Shown piece by piece: positions 10,555 to 22,059 of a stretch of DNA of 64,000 nucleotides (its first letter is position 1; each line of letters begins with the position of its first letter). The DNA is taken from positions 20,389,501 to 20,453,500 of the forward strand of contig OY821786.1 in assembly GCA_963682175.1 (NCBI GenBank), written 5' to 3'. Position numbers and translations under genes: made by a program. Source of the stretch: Triglochin maritima (lineage: Eukaryota; Streptophyta; Magnoliopsida; Alismatales; Juncaginaceae). The notes under the pieces are model-generated. The model saw nothing but the letters and a program-made list of their open reading frames with translations, had not been told where the DNA came from and made no database searches.

Positions 10555-12089
10555 TGATTGTCATAATATCATGCATATATTTGTGTCCTATATCATTTAT
10601 TTTTAGCCTAAACAATGCTATGTAACGAGTTTTATGTTTAAGTTTCAAGAATAAATAGATTTGAGAAGAAGAGACTCAAAAAGGACTTAAAAGCAAGGAA
10701 AACGACTGAATTGTAAAGACTTATGGACTGAGATGCAAGAGAGAATGACCCGGATGTAAACCAAAAGGACCAATGACAAAATCAAGAAGCTCCACACCAT
10801 CATGAAGAGTATTTTGACAATTAGATCCGGGCCTAAACATCAGCAACCAAACACGATGAAATCAAGCAACCTAAAACCAGATGCCATGAAGCCAATCCAG
10901 ACTGCCAATTGGCTGTCCAAATGGTTCCAAATGATTCATGGTTTAGTGGGGTGTTCGATTATGTTGTTTTATGTCCATTTATAGTATGCATTTAGTCTCA
11001 TACCGGGGGATTGTCCCGGGTTATCTTTTCTATGACTATAAATAGAATTCTTCCTTCTCCTTTGAATTCACTCATTGCTTGGTGGCATTCTCTCTACTTA
11101 GAGTAAGTCTTGAGGAAAAAGTCAAGGAGAAGAATACTACATGTAATGTGAGTCACGTAAATAAAATATTTTTTAGTTTGTTTTAATGTTGTCTTCTCTT
11201 TTAATTCTTGCATGTTTAGTTTAATTTCGTTTTGTCTTCTTTTCTTAATGATTAGTGAGTAGTTTCATTCCGTTTGGGGGGTGGAGAGATGTACATTTAT
11301 GTTGTGAAGTTTGGATGTTTGATGAATTGTTGATTGTGTAGACTTGCATGTTTATATGTTCATCGGGGGTGTTTTAATCATCTACATGTTGAGGGATTTT
11401 TGATGAGTTTTGCCATGATATTTAGACACTTCCCACGCTTAATTTTCTCATGTTTATTGATTGAAATTTCATGTTGAATATGCTACATGTTAGTTATATA
11501 TGTGTTTGTATTTGTGTTTGCTTGCTTGATTGATTCAAGAAACTTTGTTTTGATGGGTTGTGCCATAATATTTAGACACCTCACATGCTTAGCTTTGTTT
11601 TTCACATGAGTTCATGGTTTTTGATGAGTCTTTTCATATCTTTAGACACTTCTCATGCTGAGTCTAGTCTTATGCTAATCAAGTAGTAATTGTCGATACG
11701 TTGTGTGAATGGATTGATAGGTTTTGTCACATCTTTAGACACTTCCTATGCATAAAGACACACACATGACACACATACATACATGTGTCATTTATCACTT
11801 ATTTCACTTCATATGTGCACACACTCCACCCCTTAGGGGTTTCCATTCTTGAATTCCAGCTTGTTGTCTTAGTTAGTTTAGTTTCATTGTTGCTTGCTTT
11901 CTTCGTCTTTGTTTGTTGCATACTAATGTAGCGTAGCATAGTTTAGTGTTGTTTAGTGTAATCAAATTCTTCTCCCCTCTTTTCCTACTTGTTTTCGAAC
12001 GAGCAGAGTCGGCACACTCCCTTTGGATCAACCCGTATTTGCCACGTCTTCACCGACGTTGTGCACTTGTGGTTATTAAAACACAACCA
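10555..12089 (+). mobile_element. Solo LTR, Athila-like family, no target duplication
   Basis: It begins TGATTGTCATAATATCATGC and ends ACAACCA. It shares the family's layout: CCGGGGGATTGTCCCGG upstream of TATAAATAG (11037-11045), a long T-rich part, and the 3' block with CACTTGTGGTTATTAAAAC. It matches the LTRs at 42713-44258 and 54530-55615 in organisation. The 5-bp flanks (CCTGG; TTTTA) differ, unlike the other solo LTRs here. The sequence on its right continues at a point in the Ty3 LTR about 1.1 kb beyond its left flank, if the left flank is correctly matched. Confidence 0.75.
11037..11044 (+). promoter_or_regulatory. LTR promoter TATA box with upstream conserved palindrome
   Basis: TATAAATA lies about 20 bases downstream of CCGGGGGATTGTCCCGG (11003-11019). 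The same pair occurs in the other Athila-like LTR copies (43219, 55055, and on the minus strand at 45892, 48798 and 53899), so it is the conserved transcription start region of this family. Confidence 0.6.
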
Positions 12090-12363
12090 TTTTATCATGT
12101 TTGCATATCAGGGCCTTGAGGGGTGTTGGGTGGATGGCGACCGAGGATGAGTATTCCAGGGACCAGATCCGTTAGTCTTATCTCCTAGGTTGTTTTTGTT
12201 ATCTACATTATGTACTTCCTTTGCTTTCGATGTAATCATACTTTGAACTTTTCGTTTAATGATGCACCCTATTTTGAGTGATTTATGAGTAATTTCCTCG
12301 TTTTACTCTGGTCTTGTCTTTTGAAATTTGTTTTTAATTTTTTCGCTTTTTGGGGACGTTACA
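12090..12363 (+). mobile_element. 3' end of the 5' LTR of a Ty3/gypsy element
   Basis: The sequence matches 30701-30976 nearly end to end, from TTTTATCATGTTTGCAT to GGGACG(T/C)TACA. It ends in CA and is followed by a degenerate initiator-tRNA primer site (CGTATGAGAGCAG near 12368-12380). The remainder of this LTR is missing, apparently replaced by the solo LTR at 10555-12089. Confidence 0.7.
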
Positions 12364-12505
12364 GCTTCGTATGAGAGCAGGTCGATTCATGTGTAGTCAT
12401 CTAAAGAAACAACCCTTAGGAGTAGTTGGATAAAATTTTGCATTTCTTTTAGTAAATCATGCATGCATAGTTGAATTGATTTGAGTTTCTTGGTTGTTGT
12501 GATAG

Positions 12506-13490
12506 ATGCCTCCGAGACGCGTGAGACCTCCATCATGCGTGTGCAGCTCCAGTATAGAGTCTGGAGACGCGGTGAGGGAGGAGGAGCGGCAGAAGCTCTA
12601 TGGGATTGTTGAGAGGCTTGAGAGTTCCTAGAGTGCCAGATGGCCCGTACTAAGCAGATGGGGGTAGGCACGATGTACGAGAGATTTATACGCCAACATC
12701 TGCCTACCTTCGAGGGTGGAGTGGACCCGGAAGCAGCTGAGGACAAGGTTTTCAAGATCCAGAGGATTTTCTGGGTGATCGGATGTTTCCCGGCGATGAA
12801 GGTGGATCTTGCCACCTATGTGTTGGGCAGTACAATGTCCAACTGGTGGATAACCACGTCCATTGTGGTGTTCAGCGACAGAGAGGACGTGAGCTGGGAT
12901 GAGTTCCTGGAGGAGTTCAATCTGAATAACTTTCCTCAGCATGTTAGGGACACGAAATGAGAGGAGTTCTTGACCCTAAAGTAGGAGTTGAAGCTGGAGA
13001 GCTACGTCAACAAGTTCAACACCCTAGAGAACTATTTTTAAGAGATCTATGTCACCCAAAAGCAGAGTGCAATGAAGTTCACGTCGGGACTTCGTAAGAA
13101 GCTCAGCACCCGTGTGCTTACTAGCATACCGCAGATCCTGGCGGATGCCGTGAACTACGCGACTATCCATGACAAGGATTACCAGGAGAACTACCAAGAG
13201 CCAAGAGGTCGTAGAGGAGTGTTGGGGGATGTGCAACTATCCGTTTCACAGGGAATCCAGGCAAGAGGCCCCGGATTGAAGGAGGTGGTACACGCCAACC
13301 AGAGGCGTGCAAGGTGTGTGGCAGAGTTCACCCTAGACGGGATTTCTTTTTCCATGCTGGGACTTGTTTGGGATGCGGTTAGCAGGGACACTACATCCGA
13401 GAGTGCCCTAATAGGAAAGACGAGCCTAATAGGCGACTAGGACTACCAATTACAGGGGGAGGCGGAGTCAGCCGACCCGTTGCGCCACCA
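12506..13490 (+). pseudogene. Ty3/gypsy gag (broken)
   Basis: This is the structural capsid gene of the Ty3 element. An ATG at 12506 opens MPPRRVRPP, but stops and frame changes follow. The segment 12640-12960 shows the retrotransposon gag domain (ATYVLGSTMSNWW, then DEFLEEFNLNNFP). 13072-13300 continues it. Near 13310-13420 is the zinc knuckle CxxCG ... HYIRECP, with one of its residues turned into a stop. It is followed directly by the protease region. It cannot make intact capsid protein. Confidence 0.8.
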
Positions 13491-14763
13491 GTGCAAGGAA
13501 GAAGAGCTGGACGAGGTTTCACCATCCAGGCTGAGGAAGAAAAGGACGCCAACACCGTGGTGAAAGGTACACTTTATGTTGATGGTCACGTTGGTAGAGT
13601 TCTATTTAATTGTGATGTCACACATTCTTTCATTTCGGGGAAGTTTGCAGGCATTTTGGGTCGTGCCCCTGTGCAGCTGACTACTAGTTTAGAAGTCAGT
13701 ACGCCCATAGGAGAGGTGGGCATTGTGGGGAGCTTTCTCCCTGACACCACAGTTTTCTCGGGAGACCAAGATTTTCTGGCAAATTTAGTTTTGCTACCGA
13801 TGGAGGACTTCGATGTCATACTGGGGATGGACTGGATTCCAGAGTATGACGTACGAGTCTTTTTCCATGAGAATAAGATCATGATCCTAAGGAAGGACCA
13901 ACCTAATGTGTTGATCAAGGGGACGAAGGGCATAGAAGGCTGAATTATTGTTTCTACTGTGAAGGCTTAGAAGTTGATGCACCAACGTTGCAAGGCATTC
14001 TTGGCTACTCTAGTAGTTCAAGACCCTGAGACTAGGATATTGGAGGACATTGAAGTCGTGTGGGACTTTCCTGAGGTGTTTCCAACTGATATCACCGGCC
14101 TATCGCCACACCGAGAGATCGAGTTGGTAGCTGATGCCACTTCGTAGTCGAAGGTTCCGTATCGGATGACACCTGCAGAGCTGGCATAGTTGAAGAAGCA
14201 GTTGCAAGAGTTGTTGTTGGATTCTGGATTCATCTGATCGAGTGTCTCACCTTGGGGAGCGTCGGTGTTATTCGTGAAGAAGAATGATGGGTCTTTGCGG
14301 AAGTGCATCGACGACAGAATGTTGAACAAGATTACAGTTAGGAATCAGTACTCTTTGATCCGTTGCAGACTGCGAAGATTTTCTCTAAGATCGATCTGCG
14401 CTCAGGATATCACCAATTGAGGATCAAGGAGGAGGACGTCTAGAAGATAACTTTCAGGACCCAGTACGGGCATTATTCCTAGTGGTGTCGTTTGGATTGA
14501 CAAATGCGCCTACAACATTGATGGACTTGATGAACAGGTTGTTCAAGCCGTACCTCGACAATTTCGTCATCGATTTCGTGGACAACATCTTGGTCTACTC
14601 CCCAAATAAAGAGCAACACAGGGCGCATCTGAGGACAATATTTTGAAGTGTGAGTTTTGGTTAGACCAGGTAGCATTTCTGGCACATTGTGTCCAAGGAC
14701 GGGATCTCGATGGACCCGGTGAAGGTGGAGGCTATGACGTAGTGGAAGGCCCCGACGAGCGTG
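13491..14763 (+). pseudogene. Ty3/gypsy pol, first part: protease and reverse transcriptase (broken)
   Basis: 13491-13943 is open for 150 codons and is the aspartic protease, ending in VILGMDWIPEYDV, but the active-site D-S-G-A reads N-C-D-V (13608-13619). 14000-14763 is the reverse transcriptase, recognisable by [28 protein letters not shown] and [13 protein letters not shown]. The catalytic pair normally D-D reads D-N (14581-14586), and several stops interrupt it. The domain is cut at 14763 by a solo LTR and resumes at 16264. Both enzymes are dead on sequence grounds. Confidence 0.85.
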
Positions 14764-14768
14764 AATGA

Positions 14769-16263
14769 TGATTAGTATCATATCATACATCGCATTTATG
14801 CTATATATCCTTTATTTTACCCACAAATTGTGTTATTCGAGTGTTTGTTGTAGTGTTTCAGGTGTTAGGTAATAAAGAAGAGAAAATGGAGCAAAAAGGA
14901 CCTGAATGCAAGAAGAATGAACTAAAATGAAGACTTCTGGACCTATTTGTAATGCACAAGGACTGGAATGCAAATCAAGAAGGACCCAAGTGAAAACCCT
15001 AAGAGACTTGATTGTGAATTGCAAAATATTTTGACATGTGACATAAACCAGGGCTTCACCCCACGTGCCAAACAAAGAAATTTAATAGCTTCCGAAATTT
15101 CAACCGGATTAGGACACCTGGATCCGCAACTGACGGTGATCAACATGGTCCTTGGGTCTCAAATTTTGGTCGTGGGTCGGGTTATTGGGTTAAAGCATTC
15201 CAAGACCATCAGATTTGACTTGGGAACGTCCGATTACACCTAGATTAATCCTAACCATGTATTACTCTATAAATGTCATTGTAATCCCTCCTTTCCTCCC
15301 CTTCTTCTTGCTTCCTCCATTAGTTAGGTTTATTTTGCTCATCAGTGTAAAGGGAGGACAGGAGGAAGCCTTGTAATCTTTTAATTTCAAGTTAGTTGAA
15401 TCCTTGTTCTTTACTTTGATGTTTTCTATTTGATGCAACCTCCTTCATATTTGTTGTTTGCCTAATCTAGTTTTCTAAATTTTCCATTATGATTTTGGGT
15501 TGTTTTAATGCTTTCTTTAGTTTAGAGATGAGTAGGGAGTAGTCCAACCCCATTAGAGTGGAGAAGAAGGTGATGTGATTATGTGATGTATTAGGTGTGT
15601 GTTAATCCTAACCTTTGAACCTCAATGATTTCCATAACCATCTAATGAGATTTCACTCTTATTTTTGATATACTAATGCTCTTGAGTGATGCTTAGCACA
15701 TACTTAGATTAGTGGGTCTATTTTATGGGGAATGTTGAGGTGAGGATAAGGATGGAGTGGAAGAAAGAAACATGGCATATGGGAGCATGTTCTCTTGTTG
15801 GCCTCACCTTAATTAATGTCTTGTATGTTTTAATGATTGTGTTAAATCTTATTTCATGTGGAGACATAGTGGGGTTTGGTCATAATGCATGAGCTCTTTT
15901 TAGCCCCATTTCAAGTATTGTCTTGTATGTTTTAATGATAATGTTTTATCTTATTTCATGTGGAGGCAAAGTTGGATTTTGTTTTATCGATTTCATGTAT
16001 TACATGTTGTGATGAGCACAAATGAACACTCACAAGTACACATATTTTCATTTCCACGTTCTTTCTCTACCCCCTACGGCATTTAGTTTTATTGTTTGTT
16101 TTCTAATTTCATACGCATTGTAGTGTAATTCCAACCTCATTTCTTTTTTCCCCCACTCTAGTATGGTGGATTTTGACTCGCACGTGCTCCCTATGGACTC
16201 GACCCGTACTTGCAAACGCTTCATCGTGGTCGTGCACTTGTGGTATTATAACTGAATCAATCA
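14769..16263 (+). mobile_element. Solo LTR, Athila-like family, inserted in Ty3 pol
   Basis: It runs from TGATTAGTATCATATC to TCAATCA. The flanks are AATGA (14764-14768) and ACTGA (16264-16268), a 5-bp duplication with one change. The Ty3 reading (SVN/T then EIRSFVGLADYYRR) continues across it. It has a TATAAATG box near 15269, the block CCCGTACTTGCAAACGCTTC near 16203, and CGTGCACTTGTGG just before its end, as in the other LTRs of the family. It contains no internal coding region. Confidence 0.85.
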
Positions 16264-18110
16264 ACTGAAATCAGGAGCTTTGTAGGACTTGCAGACTATT
16301 ACCGTCGTTTCATCAAGGACTTCTCCAAGTTGGCTTCACCACTGACGATGCTGACATAGAAGGACATCATGTCCGTATGGTCCTAGAAGTGCGAGGACAA
16401 CTTCTAGGAGTTGAAGAGACGGCTGACGATGACACCGATTTTGACTCTTCTGAGTGGCAGTGGTGGGTATGTGATTTATAGCGACGCATTATGGATCGGC
16501 TTGGGTTACGTGCTCATGCAATACAAGAAGGTGGTGGCGTATGCTTTTAGGCAGGTGAAGGTGCACGAGAAGAATTACCTTACACATGACTTGGAGCTAG
16601 CAGTAATGGTTCATGCATTGAAAACCTGGAGGCACTATCTGTATGGAGAACAATTTGAAATCTTCATTGACCACCAGAGTCTGAAGTACCTATTTTCGCA
16701 GAAAGAGTTGAATATGAGGCAACACAGATGACTCAAGTTCATCAAAGACTACGACTTCATTATTTCCTATCACCTGGGAAGGCGAATTCAGTTGCAGATG
16801 CCCTAAGCTGGAAGGTGGAGATTTCAGTGGCCAGTCTATGCATTCAGGAGTGGAAGCTGATTAAGATGTTGGCAGAGTGGAAGCCGTTTGCTGGGGCATC
16901 AGAGAGGGTTGTGATTGCCGGGCTGAGAGTGGAGCCTCAGATAGTCTTAAGGATTGTGCAGGTCCATAGTGGAGATGATGAGCTACCCAGTCTGATGCAG
17001 TTGGCTGTGAAGGAGGGATCTGATTTCAGTATAAGGGTAGGTGGGGGTCTGCGGTTCAATAACCGTATCTGGGTGCCGAAGATGGAAGATTTGAGGAAGA
17101 AAATCATGGAGGAGGCACATAGAGTCCGATACTCTATCCATACGGGTAACACGAAGATGTTCAAGGACCTTCAGCGGAACTTCTGGTGGAAGGGTATGAA
17201 GCGGGACATAGTAGAATTTATGTCCAGATGCTTAATCTGTCAGCAGGTGAAGATTGAGCACTAGAGGCCATCAAGACCGATGCAGAGGATCGAGCTAGCA
17301 TAGTAGAAGTGGGAGCATGTGACGATGGACTTCGTCATGGGTATGCCAAAGTCGAAGAGATTTCATGACGCGATTTGGGTCATTGTCGATCGACAGACCA
17401 AGTCAGCACACTTCTTAGAGATCAAGACCACGTTGCCTTTGGAGGGTCTAGCTAAGTTGTACATCGAGGAGATAGTCAAACTGCACGGAGTACCAATGAA
17501 CATCATCTCTGATCGAGACCCCAGGTTTTGGGGGAGTTTGCGGAAAGCCTTTGTGACGCGCTTGAAGCTCAGTACAACTTTTCACCCACAAACAGATGAC
17601 CAGTCAGAGAGAACCATCCAGACGTTAGAGAATATGCTGAGATCTTGCACTTTGGATTGGGCAGGACATTGGGATGATCACTTGCTGCTGATTGAGTTCG
17701 CCTACAACAACTTCCACACGAGTATTGGGATGGACCATATGAAGCATTGTACGGGAGGCTTTGCAGATCACCGGTTTGCTGGAGTGAGGTAGCCAAGGGA
17801 TATTAAATGGGACTGAGATGGTGCAGATGTATGCATAGAAGGTCGATGTGATCCGGAGGATGCTAGCAACAGCACAGAGCAGGCAGAAGAGCTACGCAGA
17901 TAAACGTAAACGGGAGTTGAGCTTTGAGGTCGACGACCATGTGTTTTTGAAGATCTCCCCATCCCGAGGAGTAATGAGGTTCGGGAAGAAGGGGAAGCTC
18001 AGTCGAAGGTATGTCAAACCCTTCGAGATTCTGTACTGCATTGGAGAGGTTGCCTACCAGATTGTTTTACCATAATTTTTAGGTATTCACAACGTTTTTC
18101 ACATTTTGAT
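16264..18110 (+). pseudogene. Ty3/gypsy pol, second part: RNase H and integrase (broken)
   Basis: 16264-16400 finishes the reverse transcriptase (RSFVGLADYYRRF). 16411-16731 is RNase H ([15 protein letters not shown] ... [20 protein letters not shown]). 16728-17264 ends in the integrase zinc finger with its two His and two Cys (HTGNTK ... CLICQQVK). 17319-17792 is the integrase core with D (MTMDFVMGMPKS), D (IISDRDPRFWG) and E (QSERTIQTLENML) all present. 17848-18075 is the integrase C-terminal part (GKKGKLSRRYVKPFEI). Stops between the segments and the dead reverse transcriptase make it inactive, although the integrase core is well kept. Confidence 0.88.
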
Positions 18111-18164
18111 GTTGAGGAAATGTGTGGTGGACCCATCCCACATCATCGAGATCGAGATTCAGAG

Positions 18165-18343
18165 ATCCAATAGGATTTATTACTGGAGGAGAGGCCTGTA
18201 GAGATCGTGGATCGCATGAAGCATTGGCTCAGGAGGAGGACCATTCCGATGGTGAAGGTGCGATGGCAGGACCATAACATTCGTAAGGCCACCTGGGAGA
18301 TCGATGAGGAAGTTTGGAAGTGGTACCCGGAGCATCGGTAAGT
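18165..18343 (+). pseudogene. Chromodomain-like tail of the Ty3 integrase
   Basis: Read in one frame, 18180-18340 gives RPVEIVDRMKHWLRRR, then VKVRWQDH and KATWEIDEEVW, the pattern of the C-terminal chromodomain or CR motif of plant chromoviruses. Such domains are thought to steer insertion toward certain chromatin. The polypurine tract AGGAGGGGAGAT (18379-18388) and the 3' LTR follow shortly after, as expected. Confidence 0.75.
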
Positions 18344-18389
18344 TGCATTTTGTAAATATCACGGACGAATTATTTTTAGGAGGGGAGAT

Positions 18390-18591
18390 TGTTAGGTCCC
18401 GATCCTAAATTAAGGGGGTTAATCATAATTGGGAGGCTTTTAAGTTAACTGGAGATTTCAATTGGTTGTGTGACTTAATCATGCTTAATAGGTTGAATTC
18501 GGCTTAATCTTTCTTTGACTTGAGATGCATGTGGGAGGTATGGTGTGAGCATGGGTGAGGGATGGTGGGGTGTAGGAGGTAAGGTGGAAGT
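18390..18591 (+). mobile_element. First part of the 3' LTR of the Ty3/gypsy element
   Basis: It starts TGTTAGGTCCCGATCC straight after the polypurine tract. It is broken at 18592 by LTR family A. The rest of this LTR reappears at about 29896-30976. Confidence 0.7.
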
Positions 18592-20041
18592 TGTTGGCTT
18601 TTTGGCCTTAATCTATATTTTGATGATTTAATCAACCTAATCTTAATTGTAATCAAGGTAGAGTAGCACATATTGCATAACATATATATTGCATTGTGCT
18701 AACCTCTACAGGTGATCAAGACTCAATGGAGAAAGGAAATCAAGTCAAGACATGTAATAAAGCTCATTTGAAGACATGTAATTTTGATTTATTTTGAGTT
18801 TTAGGAACTATGTGTAATTGAGCATACTCGAGCTAAATACCACTCACATACACATTAGGTTCCTTATAGAAGTCACACACAAAATCTCACATCTTTTGGA
18901 CTTCAATAGATCACCCAAACCTAGACCAAAATTCACTAATTAAGTCTGCCAAAGTCTATTCGGTCGACCATTCAGACCTTCGGTTGACCGTCTGTTTCCT
19001 TTAACTTAGAGTGAATTTTACTACCCGATCGGTCGACCATTCTGACCTTTTTCGGTCGACCCTGTAATAACATTTTTTTGACTGTTAGGCTTGTCGTATT
19101 ATACAAACGGTCGTATTCTAATTATTCACCCATATCCCAAAATACAATTGTCTATCGGTCGACCATGGTCCTGTTTCGGTTAACCGAACATTATCTCGAC
19201 AAACTCAAACTGTCTGATAGATTCCGGTCGATCGTGAACCTTGTATCGGTCGACCGAACTTGATCATTTTTGTCAACCCCGTAGAGTTTGCTAGTTTACA
19301 GTTGACCGAACCTATCTCGGTGTTCGACCGTTAACTTAAGTGTACCTAAGTTATATCCTATTTCGTTCGACCATTCCCTTATCGATCGACCGAACGTTGT
19401 TCAAAATTGCCAACCGGTCGATCATTCTACCTATTTCGGTCGATTGAACTTGTTCTGAATTGGGTCCTGCAGGTTTTTGTTTTGTGTATCTCACTCAAAC
19501 CTTACCCAACTTAACCCCAACGACTATCACACCTTAGGAGCTTATAAATAGGTGTTCTTATGACACAATTAGACAACTCTTCCAATTCCTATTGTCATAT
19601 ACACTCAAGAGAAAGCTCCAAGTCTCCCATTCCCCAAGTCATACTCTCCAAGCTTACACTTTCACATCTTAGATAAATTCCATATCATAAGCTAAGTGTG
19701 CTCAAGTTAGTGAGTTAGTGATCCACTCAACCCACTGTTGTAAAGAAGCAAGGATTTCGGTGAAAGCCCGAAGTATGCCTCTCGGATTGTGAGAGGAAGA
19801 AATCAAGCAAGAAAGGGTGTTCGCGGTGCTTGTGGTGTAAAAGCTTAATCTCGGCCCGGAACGAGGTTGATAGTGAAGACGTGAGCAAAGCTCGAGGGAG
19901 TTCGAGCGGAGCTTGCAAGAGAGGAAGTAGGTGGGAGACCGAACCTCTATAAAAATCTGGTGCCTTCTTTGTGGTTTGCTGAATTTACTTTTCTTGCTGG
20001 TTTTAGTTTTAATTTATGCTACATCTTTGATTGTTAAGCAA
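18592..20041 (+). mobile_element. LTR family A copy, 3' end lost at a junction with a copia LTR
   Basis: It starts TGTTGGCTTTTTGGCC, like the minus-strand copy ending at 7080. 18955-19450 carries about fifteen GGTCGACC-type motifs. CTTATAAATAGG (19540-19551) is the likely TATA region, and 19730-20030 matches 4350-4640. At 20041/20042 it passes directly into a different LTR family at an internal position of that family, so both its 3' end and the next LTR's first 133 bp are missing. Confidence 0.65.
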
Positions 20042-22046
20042 GTAGAGCTCTAAAAGATATTGGTTTACATAAAACAAAAGATATTCGCAATCATGGTAAT
20101 TAACATGGGACATTAATTACCGAGCTAAGATTGTCGTGTTGGTCATAGATCATTGTAGCTCTACAAGTGAGTGACAGCACGGGTATGCAAAAGAGGAAAA
20201 TATTACTTTTGTATACTGAATAGACCTAATAAGTAAAATATTATAGAAATGTGTTTCTGTTTCATTAATATTTTACTGTGTCCTTGGTACTTTGATATGA
20301 GACTTATATCTGATCACTTAAGGAATGCTTAATTAGACTAGTGTCTTGAGCTATCGATAAGTGTAGTGTAAAGACATTAGTTGGTTAAGTATGACTTTTG
20401 TTGGAGGAGATAGTTAGTCAAAATATTATCATTGCCCCTCTTAATTGAGTGATGATATTAGTGGGCCCCTTGATAAAGCAAAGTTATAATGTACACAATG
20501 TGATTTGTGTTAAGTCACATATTTATAACTAGCTTAAAGAGATCAAGAAACGAATACTAAGACAAAGATGACACAATACTACTTTGTGTGTATTCTTAAT
20601 ATCATGAGGCAAGGGACGGACACAAGTGGTGCACTCCATCACTAAATGGATCGGGTTTTGGTTCGAGTGGAATCAAGACATCTAACTAATTGGGAGCTAT
20701 AATGTGTGGCTAGATACCGCTTATAGCTTGTGATATTAAGCTCTTAATATCACTGTCAACTTAGTCTAGATCCTCCCATAGGTCACACCGCAAAAACCGG
20801 GAAACAAGAAGCTTGATTTTTGGTTCATATGATCATGTGTCGGTTTCTTATAGAAAATATGACACATGTGGCGAACAAGTAAAATCAATTATGTTATATA
20901 TAAACATAATTAGAATCATGATAAATTCATATGAGATGCACATATTATGGGGTGCAATAATTTATTGTTGCATAAGATAATATATTGCATAAGTTGTGAA
21001 TTTGCTAAAACCCCCTTAAGTTCAAATTTTGTTGGAAATAAATCCAAAATTTGAAAAAGGCAAAATCGGGTAGAAGTTCGGTAATCCGTTATGGTTCGGT
21101 CGACCTAAGGATCTGTGGATCGGTCCACCGAACGTGGAACGGATAGTCGTAGTTGATTGACCGAACTTGACCAAAGTGCTTGGAACTCTGGTACGGTGTA
21201 CCGAACCAGGAACGGTCGACCGAACAATGTCAAGTTCCGATATTTTCGGTTAACCGAATGACACTCGATTTTAGACGAGAATTCGTCCGATCGGTTAAGG
21301 AGAATTTTTCTCCTTAAGATTCGGTCATCCGTCGGGTACTCGGTTAAACAATCGTGACATATTCGGTTAACCGAGTGGGACTCGGTAAACCGAATCACGA
21401 TCGATTTTCTGCCTTTGATAATTAAGAGATTAATTTGATCGATGGTTGGATTAGCTCCAAACTTGGTCAAACGTTTTGTGGATGCATGTAATGCATCATG
21501 GAATTAGTTTGTGAGAGAAAATGTCAAGAAAACGTGGCTTAAGAATAGCCATGATTGAGAGTAAGATTGGAGCCTATAAATAGGTCATTATTCTCCTTAA
21601 TTAATCTAGATGTTTTTCTAATTATTTTCTCTCCTAATTCACCACAAAAACCCACAAAAATTCTCTTAGTTTTCTAAGTCTTTGGAAGGAGAAATCTCAG
21701 AGATTAAGGAAGGGGTTTGTAGCTAGATTCTAAGCTAGTTTGGAGATTGATTGGCTAGCTCCTTTCTCTCCAACCTTGTTTAGGGTTTCGGTGAACACTC
21801 GGAGGCATCCAGCGCAACGGGAAGCGACGATCGTCTTCCTCAACGTCTCTGGAACATCAAGAAGTTTTAGAGAACTTCTAGGTATGAATTTTGGAGTCCC
21901 TTATGTTTGTTTTAATAAGTTTTTGAAACTAGTTATTAAAACAAACCGATGCATGCATGAAATAAATCGTAGAAAATTGTAATTGATCCCTATTATGCAT
22001 AAAAATTCGAAAAATATATATGCATAATTAAACATGAAATCCAACA
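20042..22046 (+). repeat. 5' LTR of the copia element
   Basis: It corresponds to 27512-29513 of the 3' LTR. 21085-21420 is rich in CGGTCGACC/CGGTTAACCGA motifs. CCTATAAATAGG (21571-21582) is the likely TATA box. It ends TGAAATCCAACA, directly before the primer-binding site. Confidence 0.88.
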
Positions 22047-22047
22047 G

Positions 22048-22059
22048 TGGTATCAGAGC
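22048..22059 (+). other. Primer-binding site (initiator tRNA-Met type)
   Basis: TGGTATCAGAGC lies one base after the LTR end. It is the standard plant copia/gypsy primer site complementary to the 3' end of initiator methionine tRNA. Confidence 0.9.
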
